Made by a program: the position numbers and the translations under genes. Under the pieces are notes generated by a model. The model did not search any database. It had not been told where the DNA came from and was given only the letters and a program-made list of their open reading frames with translations. This document shows positions 31,450 through 39,267 of a stretch of 64,000 bases of DNA, piece after piece. How positions within the stretch are numbered: position 1 is the stretch's first letter; the number at the start of each line of letters is the position of its first letter. The stretch is from Rouxiella badensis (lineage in GTDB: Bacteria; Pseudomonadota; Gammaproteobacteria; Enterobacterales; Enterobacteriaceae), in contig NZ_MRWE01000011.1 in the NCBI RefSeq assembly GCF_002093665.1, positions 62,001-126,000 on the forward strand, read 5' to 3'.

Positions 31450-32358
31450 TTACAGCAGTTTCACTCCCTGTGGAATATGCCGGGGTACGCGGCTCATCAT
31501 AAAGGTGCAGAGCTGCTCAATATTATTTTTCCGCTGACTGTTGGCCGACCAGACGAGGTAATAACCGTCCCCCGTGCTCACCGCCTGTTCGAAGGGCAAC
31601 GCCAAAAGGCCGCTGTTGATGGCCTCCAGACTCAGCAGCAGATCGCCAACCGAGACGCCGTGGCCGCTGATCGCTGCCAGATTTCCCTGTTCAAGGGTAT
31701 CAAAGACCTTACCTCGCGCAATATTCAGCGAATGCTGGTTTCCACTGCCCTTGAGCCAGCGTCGCCAGTCTCTGCGGTCGGTCGACGGATGAATAAGCTC
31801 ACAGTCTGGCAGATTTTCACGCGCCTTTTGGTAAAGCTTCGGTGCACAGACCGGGATTAACCATTCTTTGAACAACAACGTGCTTTCCGTATTAGGACCA
31901 AATTTTCCATTGCCCAAAAGAATGGCGCAATCATAAGGTTCTTTACTGAAATCAATGGTATCGATGTCCATCCACACGCTGGTTATTTCGATGGTCGGCG
32001 TTGAGTTTTCTTCCCTGAAGACGTTCAGCACATCGAGCAGCCAGCGCATGGTCAGCGTCGACGGCGCTTTCAAACGAAGCTGGTGACTGTTGCTTTGAAA
32101 AGCACGGCAGGCATTTTCCAGACTCTGAAATCCCTCCTGCAACTGCCCGGCAAGAAAACGCCCGGCGTCAGAAATCTCGACGCGCGGGCCGCAACGGGTG
32201 AACAGCTGACACTCAAACCAGGCTTCTAATGTGCGGATATGTCTGCTTACGGCACCCGGCGTGACGTTAAGTGCCGCAGCAGCCTGGCTAAAAGAGCCGT
32301 AGCGTGCGGCAGTTTCGAAGGCCCGCAGTGCGTAAAGCGGCGGAAGAGACTGATTCAT
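31450..32358 (-). CDS. LysR-family regulator (GcvA-like group)
   Basis: A 302-aa LysR protein. DNA-binding part: LPPLYALRAFETAARYGSFSQAAAALNVTPGAVSRHIRTLE. The effector-domain start LRLKAPSTLTMRWLLDVL parallels the LysR at 29039, so the two are related paralogues. It is divergent from the YqcI/YcgG-LysE pair (gap 116 bp) and the likely regulator of it. LysE-family amino acid exporters are often paired with a LysR activator (ArgP/LysG with ArgO/LysE), which supports this. Confidence 0.87.
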   Translation of the reverse strand: MNQSLPPLYALRAFETAARYGSFSQAAAALNVTPGAVSRHIRTLEAWFECQLFTRCGPRVEISDAGRFLAGQLQEGFQSLENACRAFQSNSHQLRLKAPSTLTMRWLLDVLNVFREENSTPTIEITSVWMDIDTIDFSKEPYDCAILLGNGKFGPNTESTLLFKEWLIPVCAPKLYQKARENLPDCELIHPSTDRRDWRRWLKGSGNQHSLNIARGKVFDTLEQGNLAAISGHGVSVGDLLLSLEAINSGLLALPFEQAVSTGDGYYLVWSANSQRKNNIEQLCTFMMSRVPRHIPQGVKLL

Positions 32359-32474
32359 TCTTGGCGCTCATTGTGAGTTTTACTCACAGTTAACTGTAGT
32401 TTTATCCGTTTTTCAAGACCCCGTTCTCTGGGAATAATCTCAGTCAGCGTAGCCAAAATTAATAAGGAAAGTTG

Positions 32475-33260
32475 ATGGAAAACGGTTTATTGGCTAATGG
32501 AGAAATGGTCAAACAGGCTGATTTAAGAATGATAGGCCATGATATTGGAAAATTCACCGGCGAAATTGACTGGCGAGTCGAGGCCTTCTTCGATATCAGC
32601 CTGTGTATGAACGATCCTTTGTTTCCTTGTCTTTTTGCCCGTAACGCATGGAAAAGTGAAGCGCTTAACTTTGCCTTTGTCAGCACGAGCTCCACGCAGG
32701 TGGACGTGATTAGTGCGTTAAAGGCCTTTGTACATCGTACAAAAACAGTCAAAGAGGAAGACAGGCTTTATAGCCCCCTGCTGATGGTCTTCGAGCAGAC
32801 CGGTTTCCAGAATTTGCGTCAGGAGCATGAGTTTGCCTGGCAGCGCATTCAGGAAATGCACGACGGCGACCCGCAGAGTTGGCCGGATGCCATTCCGACC
32901 GATCCACAAAGCAGCGAATGGTCATTTTGCTTTGGGGGCATAGAGCTTTTTATCAACATCAGCTGTCCGAGTCATCTCCAGCTGCGAAGCCGGAATCTCG
33001 GACAGCATGTTGTTTTTGTTATTAATCCCCGGGCCCATTTTGACATTGTGGCCAGCCATAAAGATGTAAAAGGTGTGAAAGTGAGAGAGAAGATCCGCAG
33101 GCGCGTCTGCAATTACAACAATGGCTATCTGCCGAAGGCGCTGGGCTTTTACGGCGATGAGCACAATCTGGAATGGAAGCAGTATCAGATGAATGAGCCG
33201 GGCAGTGCGGATTTCTCGCGGTGTCCGCTGCATATTCATAATAAAGGGGGTAAAGCATGA
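32475..33260 (+). CDS. YqcI/YcgG family protein (possible haem-dependent N-hydroxylase)
   Basis: A 261-aa protein of the YqcI/YcgG family. Features are FPCLFARNAWKSEALNFAFV near residue 50, EEDRLYSPLLMVFEQ, EWSFCFGGIELFINISCPSHLQLRSRNLG and INPRAHFD. One family member, GntA of guanitoxin biosynthesis, has been described as a haem-dependent N-hydroxylase of an arginine derivative; most others are uncharacterised. ATG 32475 follows AAGGA by 6 nt. Its stop overlaps the start of a LysE-type exporter (ATGA), so an amino-acid-like product made by this protein may be the exported compound, or the pair may handle a toxic amino acid. Confidence 0.75.
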   Translation: MENGLLANGEMVKQADLRMIGHDIGKFTGEIDWRVEAFFDISLCMNDPLFPCLFARNAWKSEALNFAFVSTSSTQVDVISALKAFVHRTKTVKEEDRLYSPLLMVFEQTGFQNLRQEHEFAWQRIQEMHDGDPQSWPDAIPTDPQSSEWSFCFGGIELFINISCPSHLQLRSRNLGQHVVFVINPRAHFDIVASHKDVKGVKVREKIRRRVCNYNNGYLPKALGFYGDEHNLEWKQYQMNEPGSADFSRCPLHIHNKGGKA

Positions 33261-33907
33261 ATCTCACACTGCTGAGCGCCTATATTCTCTCAGTGCTGAT
33301 GCTGCTGCTTACACCCGGCCCCGTGGTGGCGTTGGTCACAGGCACGGCGGCGCGCCATGGTTATCGTAAGGCGTTCGCCACGGTCGTAGGGACCAATGGG
33401 GCTTCTCTGGTACTGATTGCCTTTGCTGCGCTGATGCTTGCTGGCGTGGTCTCTCTGAAATCAATCTATCTGTATGTGCTCGGCACCGTCGGCTCAATCT
33501 TCATCGGTTACATGGCCGTGCAGGGGTTGATAGGCCTGAGCAAGACGGAGACGGCAATAGACGAAGAGTTGCCTGCCCCCGTGATACAAAGCAGCGGCGG
33601 ATTTTTTCGCGGCTTCATGACCGGGATCTCTAACCCTAAAGATATCCTGTTCTTCGTTTCTTTCTTTCCACAGTTCATTACCGTAACACGTGATTTTGGT
33701 AGCAGTATCATGACCTTATCCTTGGTGTGGATCTTCTTCGACTTTTCCGTTCTGACCCTTTATATCCTGGCGGTAAGACGGTGGGTCCCTGCTAAACACA
33801 GTAAGAAGTTTGAGCTTGCCTCTTCAATTTTCCTGCTGGGCGTTGCGTTTTGCGGCGTCATTTATAACGTAGGTGAGATAATCTCCAGCCTTAACGCACC
33901 TGTATAG
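33257..33907 (+). CDS. LysE/RhtB-family amino acid exporter
   Basis: A 216-aa inner-membrane protein with about six hydrophobic segments. The LysE signature is at the start: LLTPGPVVALVTGTAARHGYRKAF. Then come the GYMAVQGL helix and the FFRGFMTGISNPKDILFFVSFFPQFI stretch, diagnostic of the family. Members export basic, neutral or non-proteinogenic amino acids by proton antiport. Translation is coupled to the YqcI/YcgG gene by a 4-bp overlap. A strong terminator follows. Confidence 0.9.
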   Translation: MNLTLLSAYILSVLMLLLTPGPVVALVTGTAARHGYRKAFATVVGTNGASLVLIAFAALMLAGVVSLKSIYLYVLGTVGSIFIGYMAVQGLIGLSKTETAIDEELPAPVIQSSGGFFRGFMTGISNPKDILFFVSFFPQFITVTRDFGSSIMTLSLVWIFFDFSVLTLYILAVRRWVPAKHSKKFELASSIFLLGVAFCGVIYNVGEIISSLNAPV

Positions 33908-33926
33908 CTTCCTCCCCGATTTGAGG

Positions 33927-33965
33927 AAAAGCGCGCCTACGGTATGTAGAGCGCGTTTTTTTTTA
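33927..33965 (+). terminator. Rho-independent terminator after the LysE gene
   Basis: CGCGCCTAC-GGTAT-GTAG(A)GCGCG with one bulged A, flanked by AAAA and a run of nine T. Confidence 0.85.
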
Positions 33966-34105
33966 CCCTTACTTACCGTTGCGCCTCAAATGTGCGTTAT
34001 TGATCGACATGACGAGGTTGCTTTTTCGTTAATGACTTCTTATTCTTATGTTCGAAGGTTTTAATTCTTCATTCGAAGGTTGATAACCCCTATGTGGAGC
34101 AGAAT

Positions 34106-35371
34106 ATGGAACAGTCATTTACCAGCCAGACCCTACCAGAAGACCATAAAAAGAATATTGTACAAATGAAGAAAGAGCTTCGTCGCCAGATTGGCGATGT
34201 TGAAGCGCTTTTCGCCGAGGTTTGTAATAAGATTGAGCAAGAGTTAGAGGAAATCAGTGCCGTCAAGGCCCAGGGACAAACCGCGTGGCCGGTGGTGGAT
34301 TACGCCGAGATTGAGGCAGGGACAGTTTCACAGAACACCCTTGCCCAGATTAAGAAACGCGGATGCCTGGTAGTCAGGCAAAACTTCCCCCGTGAGCAGG
34401 CGCTGGCGTGGGATAAATCGATGATTGATTATCTCGATTCCAACAACTTCGACGAGCAGTATCGCGGTCCGGGTGACAATTTCTTTGGCAGTCTGGAGGC
34501 TTCAAAGCCTGAAATTTTCCCAATCTATTGGTCTCCGGCGCAGATGAACGCCCGACAAGATCCGCGCATGGCGAACGTGCAGTCATTCATGAACCGCCTC
34601 TGGAAGTTTGAGTCCGGCGGCCTAAGCTGGTTTGATCCTGATATCAACATTATCTATCCCGACCGTATCCGCCATCGTCGTCCGGGGACGACCTCCAAAG
34701 GCCTCGGCGCCCACACCGATTCTGGCGCACTGGAGCGCTGGCTGCTGCCTGCTTATCAGAAAGTGTTTCGTAAAATCTTCACCGGACGTTTCAGTGAATA
34801 CGATCCGTGGGATGCGGCATACCGTACCGAAGTCAATGAATATGAGGTAGGCAACACCACCAAATGTTCAGCTTTCCGGACGTTTCAGGGGTGGACGGCG
34901 CTGTCGGATATGGCGCTGAACCAAGGGTTACTGCACGTCGTGCCTATCCCGGAAGCGATGGCGTACGTCCTGCTGCGCCCGCTGCTGGATGACGTGCCGG
35001 AAGACGAGCTTTGCGGCGTCGCACCCGGCAGAGTATTGCCTATTTCTGAAAAATGGCATCCGCTGTTAGTCAAAGCGCTGAGCAGCATTCCGGCGTTAGA
35101 GGCGGGGGACTCCGTGTGGTGGCACTGCGACGTAATTCACTCGGTAGCCCCGGTCGAAGACCAGAAAGGCTGGGGGAATGTGATGTATATTCCCGCCGCG
35201 CCGCTGTGCGAGAAAAACGTCGAATACGCCAAAAAAGTTGCCCAGGCCTTTGCGCGCGGTGGTTCTCCGGCCGATTTCCCGAAAGAGGATTACGAGGCCG
35301 AGTGGCAAAACCGCTTTAAACCTCAAGACCTGAACGCCATCGGCAAGAGGGCGCTGGCGTTAAACGGCTAA
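34106..35371 (+). CDS. ybiU: YbiU, DUF1479 2-oxoglutarate/Fe(II) dioxygenase-like protein
   Basis: A 421-aa DUF1479 protein nearly co-linear with E. coli YbiU. The fold is that of 2-oxoglutarate-dependent dioxygenases: the iron site is H-x-D in GLGAHTDSGALERW, with the distal His in WWHCDVIHSV. The block PDRIRHRRPGTTSKG lies just before. The physiological substrate is unknown. ATG 34106 has GGAG 6 nt upstream; the in-frame GTG at 34094 lies before that site and is rejected. It follows the LysE gene by about 200 bp and a terminator, so it is separately transcribed, and a perfect terminator follows. Confidence 0.9.
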   Translation: MEQSFTSQTLPEDHKKNIVQMKKELRRQIGDVEALFAEVCNKIEQELEEISAVKAQGQTAWPVVDYAEIEAGTVSQNTLAQIKKRGCLVVRQNFPREQALAWDKSMIDYLDSNNFDEQYRGPGDNFFGSLEASKPEIFPIYWSPAQMNARQDPRMANVQSFMNRLWKFESGGLSWFDPDINIIYPDRIRHRRPGTTSKGLGAHTDSGALERWLLPAYQKVFRKIFTGRFSEYDPWDAAYRTEVNEYEVGNTTKCSAFRTFQGWTALSDMALNQGLLHVVPIPEAMAYVLLRPLLDDVPEDELCGVAPGRVLPISEKWHPLLVKALSSIPALEAGDSVWWHCDVIHSVAPVEDQKGWGNVMYIPAAPLCEKNVEYAKKVAQAFARGGSPADFPKEDYEAEWQNRFKPQDLNAIGKRALALNG

Positions 35372-35403
35372 ATACGACGTAAAGCCCCAAAGCCCGTGTG
35401 TGA

Positions 35404-35429
35404 GCCCAAATCATTGATTTGGGCCTTTT
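35404..35429 (+). terminator. Rho-independent terminator after ybiU
   Basis: GCCCAAATC-ATT-GATTTGGGC, perfect 9-bp stem, then CTTTTA. It lies between convergent ybiU and the DeoR gene and may serve both. Confidence 0.85.
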
Positions 35430-35446
35430 ACTTTCATTCGAAAGTC

Positions 35447-36193
35447 TTACGGATTAACGATGTTAAGCGCAATGCCCATGGCTTCGAGTTTATGCTGATA
35501 CTCGGCAGGCAGTTCAGCATCGGTAATGACCCTGCTTATGGGATATTGTTCGGAAAGGGGATAGGGCTGAATAGACCCGAACTTTGAGGAGTCGGTCAGC
35601 ACGATAGTTTCTGTGGATTTAGCCAGAATCGCATTCACCACGTCGCTGCGCATCATATCGCGCCCGGTAAAACCGGTACTGTCGTGGAAGCCGTCGATAC
35701 CGATAAACGCCTTGCTGAAATGCACCTGCTGAATGCCACTGCGGGTTAGCGGGCCGACAACCGACTGACTGCCTTTCTGATAAAAGCCGCCAAGAATGAT
35801 GACGTCGCACTCGGTATCTTTCAAAAGATTGGCAATGTAATAGCTCACGGTAATGAGAGTGACATTGCCACGTTCAGCTAGCGTGCGCGCCAACAGGGCA
35901 TTGGTGCTGCCCCCCTCGATAAACACCGACTCTCCGTCTTCCACCAGCGAAGCGGCAAACTCTGCGATAAGCTTCTTGGTGAGGAAGTTGGTTTGCATGC
36001 GTTGATCGAGATTATCGCTCTCGGTCGACACCGCCGATCCGTGGACTCGCTTGAGGTAGTGCTGACTCTCGAGCGCATTGAGATCCTGACGTACGGTAAC
36101 CTCAGACACGCTGCAAAGCTGCGCCAACTCGCTGACGCTGACGCTTTTACGCTGATTAACGATTTCGAGAATTTGCTGTTGGCGTGTGTTCAT
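35447..36193 (-). CDS. DeoR/GlpR-family repressor
   Basis: A 248-aa sugar-metabolism repressor. The helix-turn-helix is RQQQILEIVNQRKSVSVSELAQLCSVSEVTVRQDLNALE. The effector domain has FIEGGSTNALLAR and LILGGFYQKGSQSVVGP, and ends with FIGIDGFH ... LTDSSKFG, the DeoRC pattern that binds a sugar phosphate. An ATG at 36202 is also in frame; neither start has a good ribosome site, so the first three residues are uncertain. No sugar operon lies next to it on this side, so its target is not evident; the polyol operon at 17131-21298 is a remote candidate. Confidence 0.85.
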   Translation of the reverse strand: MNTRQQQILEIVNQRKSVSVSELAQLCSVSEVTVRQDLNALESQHYLKRVHGSAVSTESDNLDQRMQTNFLTKKLIAEFAASLVEDGESVFIEGGSTNALLARTLAERGNVTLITVSYYIANLLKDTECDVIILGGFYQKGSQSVVGPLTRSGIQQVHFSKAFIGIDGFHDSTGFTGRDMMRSDVVNAILAKSTETIVLTDSSKFGSIQPYPLSEQYPISRVITDAELPAEYQHKLEAMGIALNIVNP

Positions 36194-36329
36194 AGTTCTC
36201 ATTCGGGTTGCTGAGTACCAAAATACTCTATCACAACAACGAGATGGCCTGTTACTCCCGAAATGAATTCCGTCTTATTGGCACGCTACAGGCTTTGTCT
36301 CCTTATCGGTCTACCAGGGGGACGACATC

Positions 36330-36524
36330 ATGACGACAATCAGTGACTCAGTATCGCTATCACGTCAGTCAAAATGGAGCCAGCTGCTCCTCGGGCTTAT
36401 CTGTATGGCGTTCATCTACAGCCCGCTGTTTGTGCTGCTTTCCGGCCTGGTGTTCTTCGGCTGCGCCATTTCCTTCGACTTCATCACCGCCGCGCTTGCT
36501 CTCTGGCGGCTGAAGCCGTGGTGA
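36330..36524 (+). CDS. Small membrane protein of unknown function
   Basis: A 64-aa open frame with a strong ribosome site (AGGGGGAC, 8 nt before ATG 36330). After a polar N-terminus of about 17 residues it has two close hydrophobic segments (LLLGLICMAFIYSPLFVLLSG and a second around residues 40-60), ending LKPW. I do not recognise it. It lies alone between DeoR and LysR genes. The ribosome site and the amphipathic layout favour a real gene, but no homologue comes to mind. Confidence 0.45.
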   Translation: MTTISDSVSLSRQSKWSQLLLGLICMAFIYSPLFVLLSGLVFFGCAISFDFITAALALWRLKPW

Positions 36525-36549
36525 GCAAGGTTTATGCAGGCGCGCTACT

Positions 36550-37449
36550 TCAGGTATTCTGCTGGTCGATACGCTCTGCCAGCAGGCCGTGAAACAGCTT
36601 CGTCGCCATGGAGAGCGTGCGTTGGCGAGGCAAACACAGGCTGACGTTCACTACGCCCATCAACGGGTCGGCTAACGGAATCGCCATCAGTTTCTCATTC
36701 TCGACGGTATCACCGACGTTGAGTTGCGGCAGAATGATCAGCGCCAATCCCAGGCTGGCCAGCTTCTTTTGTACGTCCAGTGAGCTCACGATAAATCGCA
36801 TATCAAAGGTGAGTCCTTCCCGTTTCGCCGCCGATTCTAAAAGCTGCCTAACCGAGAAGTTTGAGGGAGGAATCGAAATCGGATGCGCCGCCACGTCCCT
36901 TAAGGTCAGAAAGCCACGCCCCGCAAGGGGATGATGCACCGACATCAACACCTTATGCTGTAGTTTACAGCCGTGAGTCTGCATCGCCTCAGTGCTGACC
37001 GGCATATAAAAGGTCAGTGCCACGTCAGCCTTTCCGGAAACCAATACCTCGGCAATGTGCGGCGCGCTGCCAATTTCTATTTCAAAGGTGACTTTGGGAT
37101 GCAGTTTGCGAAAGTCTTCAATGGCGGGGGCGATGAACGAGGAAATGAGACTCTCAGCGGCGCAGACTCTGACGGTGCCGGAGACGATGCTCTGCGACGC
37201 CGAAATCTTTTCCTTCACCGAATCCAGCTCCTGAAGCGTTGCCTGCACGGCCTGCGCCAGATACTGCCCCTCACGGGTTAATTTTATTCCCCGCGGGCTG
37301 CGCTCAATCAAGGGTGCGCCATAAAAGTGTTCGAGTATTTCAATTTGCCGCGTCACGGCGGTGGGAGTAACAAAAAGCTTGTCTGCCGCCTCTCGCAGCG
37401 AGCTCGATTTTGCCACCTGACTGAAATATCGTAATGCGCGCAGCTGCAT
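36550..37449 (-). CDS. LysR-family regulator of the MFS/amidase genes
   Basis: A 299-aa LysR protein. DNA-binding part: LRALRYFSQVAKSSSLREAADKLFVTPTAVTRQIEILE. The effector domain starts at GTVRVCAAESLISSFIAPAI. The pattern is that of the CbbR/CysB-like subgroup with a 10-residue C-terminal tail. It is divergent, across 447 bp, from an MFS transporter and amidase, which it probably activates. Confidence 0.87.
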   Translation of the reverse strand: MQLRALRYFSQVAKSSSLREAADKLFVTPTAVTRQIEILEHFYGAPLIERSPRGIKLTREGQYLAQAVQATLQELDSVKEKISASQSIVSGTVRVCAAESLISSFIAPAIEDFRKLHPKVTFEIEIGSAPHIAEVLVSGKADVALTFYMPVSTEAMQTHGCKLQHKVLMSVHHPLAGRGFLTLRDVAAHPISIPPSNFSVRQLLESAAKREGLTFDMRFIVSSLDVQKKLASLGLALIILPQLNVGDTVENEKLMAIPLADPLMGVVNVSLCLPRQRTLSMATKLFHGLLAERIDQQNT

Positions 37450-37896
37450 ATTATTCCCTTTTTTAAACGGCAGCGTTGCTCTTTAAAGAGGCAAAGAGAT
37501 CACTTTCCGTGCATTTAAATTAAAACGCCGTTAATTGAACAGCAGCGTCTTTATAAAAAACGATTGGCAATCATCGTCATACTTTGTGTTTCCGGAATAA
37601 ATAGTTTTGCCGATTATTCGCGGGGCGCACATTTTGAGTGCATTGCTGCGCAAAGAGAATGCGCCAGTAAAATTCATGATAAAAAATATTTTATTTTTAT
37701 CGATTAATATCAATGGGTAATATTAATTGATAATGTTTATTTAAAGCAAAGTCCAGCATTGGGTGCACACATTTTTTATACGCTGAACATGATATTTAGT
37801 GATAGTGGCGCTAAGCGCGTTTTGTTATTCAATAGAGAGCTTAAATAGCGATGCCCGTCTCGGTAATATCACCTGACAATATTGAGGAACGCCTTA
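37450..37896. other. Long AT-rich divergent region between LysR and MFS genes
   Basis: 447 bp with no convincing gene; a 60-codon minus-strand frame inside it lacks a ribosome site. It holds a perfect inverted repeat ATTAATAT-N9-ATATTAAT (37703-37727), a possible LysR binding site, and a GCGCT-A-AGCGC dyad (37810-37820). The central part is strongly AT-rich. Confidence 0.45.
37703..37727. promoter_or_regulatory. Inverted repeat, candidate LysR site
   Basis: ATTAATAT-N9-ATATTAAT, perfect 8-bp arms, containing T-N11-A-type spacing. It lies 170 bp before the MFS start and 253 bp before the divergent LysR start. Confidence 0.35.
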
Positions 37897-39213
37897 ATGT
37901 CGAATGAAATAACCCTGGGTCGTGTCAGACCCGCCCCAACGCGAAAGGAAGTGGTCGCTGTGGTGCTGGGGGCGGCCGTAGAATTTTTTGATTTTAGCGC
38001 TTATGCGACTTTTGCCTTGATGATAGGAAACGTCTTCTTTCCCTCCGATACGCCTTTTATGAGTCTGTTATTGTCCGTTTCGGTATTTGGGATAGGTTTT
38101 ATTGTGCGTCCGCTGGGGGCAATATTTATCGGCAGCTATGCCGATAGGGCAGGCCGTAAACCCGCCATGCTGTTGACGATGGTATTAATGACGCTGGGCA
38201 CCGGTGGACTGGTTTTTCTTCCGGGCTATGCAACGATAGGCGTGGCAGCCCCGGTGTTGCTGGTGATTATTCGTATGATTCAGGGGCTGGCATGGGGAGG
38301 CGAAGCCGGGCCAGCGACGACGTTTATTATGGAGGCTGCGCCGAAAGGCAAACGCGCGTTCTTTACCAGCTGGCAAATTGTGGCACAGGGTATCGCCGGT
38401 ATTACCGCCGGGCTAATCGGTTATTCCCTTACCGTTTTTCTGACCCACGACCAGCTGGCAAGCGGGGGATGGCGAGTGCCGTTCGCCTTTGGCCTTCTGG
38501 TGCTGCCTATTGCCCTCTATCTGCGCCGCAATTTGCATGAAAATTTCACTCAAGAGGACCGGGCGGCCAGTAAAAACACCAAAACGCTGCTGACCGACGT
38601 CGCCAAAAATCATGGCAGACTGGTGCTGCTCGGCATCTTTATGCTTTCGGGCAGTACCATTACTCAATATTTTCTCAATTACATGACCACCTATGCGCTT
38701 AATGAACTGCATTTTGCGCCGAGCACCGCCATGGTGTCGACCATCCTGATTGGCGTCTGTGTGGTGGTCTTCTCGTTGACTGGTGGTTGGATGGCCGACC
38801 GCTTTGGCCGCAAGGTCACGATTATCGCACCGAGGCTGCTGCTGTTACTGTTACTCCTTCCGGGTCTGGAGATTATCAATACCTGGCGCAGTGATGCGGT
38901 GTTCTTCAGTGTTATTACCGTTTTGGCCGCGCTACAGTGCATCAGCGGTTCCGGCGTGCTGGTGGTACTTTGCGAAAACTTTCCAAAAGCCATCCGTTCC
39001 ACCGGTTTCTCTATTGCCTACGCCTTCGGCATTACGCTGTTTGGCGGCACGGCGCAAATCGTCTTTTCATGGCTTATCAAACTTACTAACAACCCTGTTT
39101 CACCGGGCTATTACCTGATTGCCGCCAATATCCTCTGCCTGGTCTCTGTGATGTTGATCAAGGCACCTTCACGCGCCCCGATAGCGCTGTCGATGAATGC
39201 CGGGAACGGCTGA
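37897..39213 (+). CDS. MFS metabolite:H+ symporter
   Basis: A 438-aa 12-helix symporter of the same family as the transporter at 30085. First helix: VVLGAAVEFFDFSAYATFALMIG. The loop RPLGAIFIGSYADRAGRK is the MFS signature. Helix 5 region: GLAWGGEAGPATTFIMEAAP. ATG 37897 has GAGG 9 nt upstream; the frame is open to a TTG at 37882. It is followed after 54 bp by an amidase, so the pair probably imports and hydrolyses an amide. Confidence 0.87.
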   Translation: MSNEITLGRVRPAPTRKEVVAVVLGAAVEFFDFSAYATFALMIGNVFFPSDTPFMSLLLSVSVFGIGFIVRPLGAIFIGSYADRAGRKPAMLLTMVLMTLGTGGLVFLPGYATIGVAAPVLLVIIRMIQGLAWGGEAGPATTFIMEAAPKGKRAFFTSWQIVAQGIAGITAGLIGYSLTVFLTHDQLASGGWRVPFAFGLLVLPIALYLRRNLHENFTQEDRAASKNTKTLLTDVAKNHGRLVLLGIFMLSGSTITQYFLNYMTTYALNELHFAPSTAMVSTILIGVCVVVFSLTGGWMADRFGRKVTIIAPRLLLLLLLLPGLEIINTWRSDAVFFSVITVLAALQCISGSGVLVVLCENFPKAIRSTGFSIAYAFGITLFGGTAQIVFSWLIKLTNNPVSPGYYLIAANILCLVSVMLIKAPSRAPIALSMNAGNG

Positions 39214-39267
39214 CCGCTGCTGTTCAACGATGGGATATTAACTTTTAAATCAAAAGGATCAGTAACC

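Noticed and set aside
37532-37713. 60-codon minus-strand frame in the LysR/MFS gap
   Set aside because: AT-rich sequence with poor codon usage and no ribosome site.
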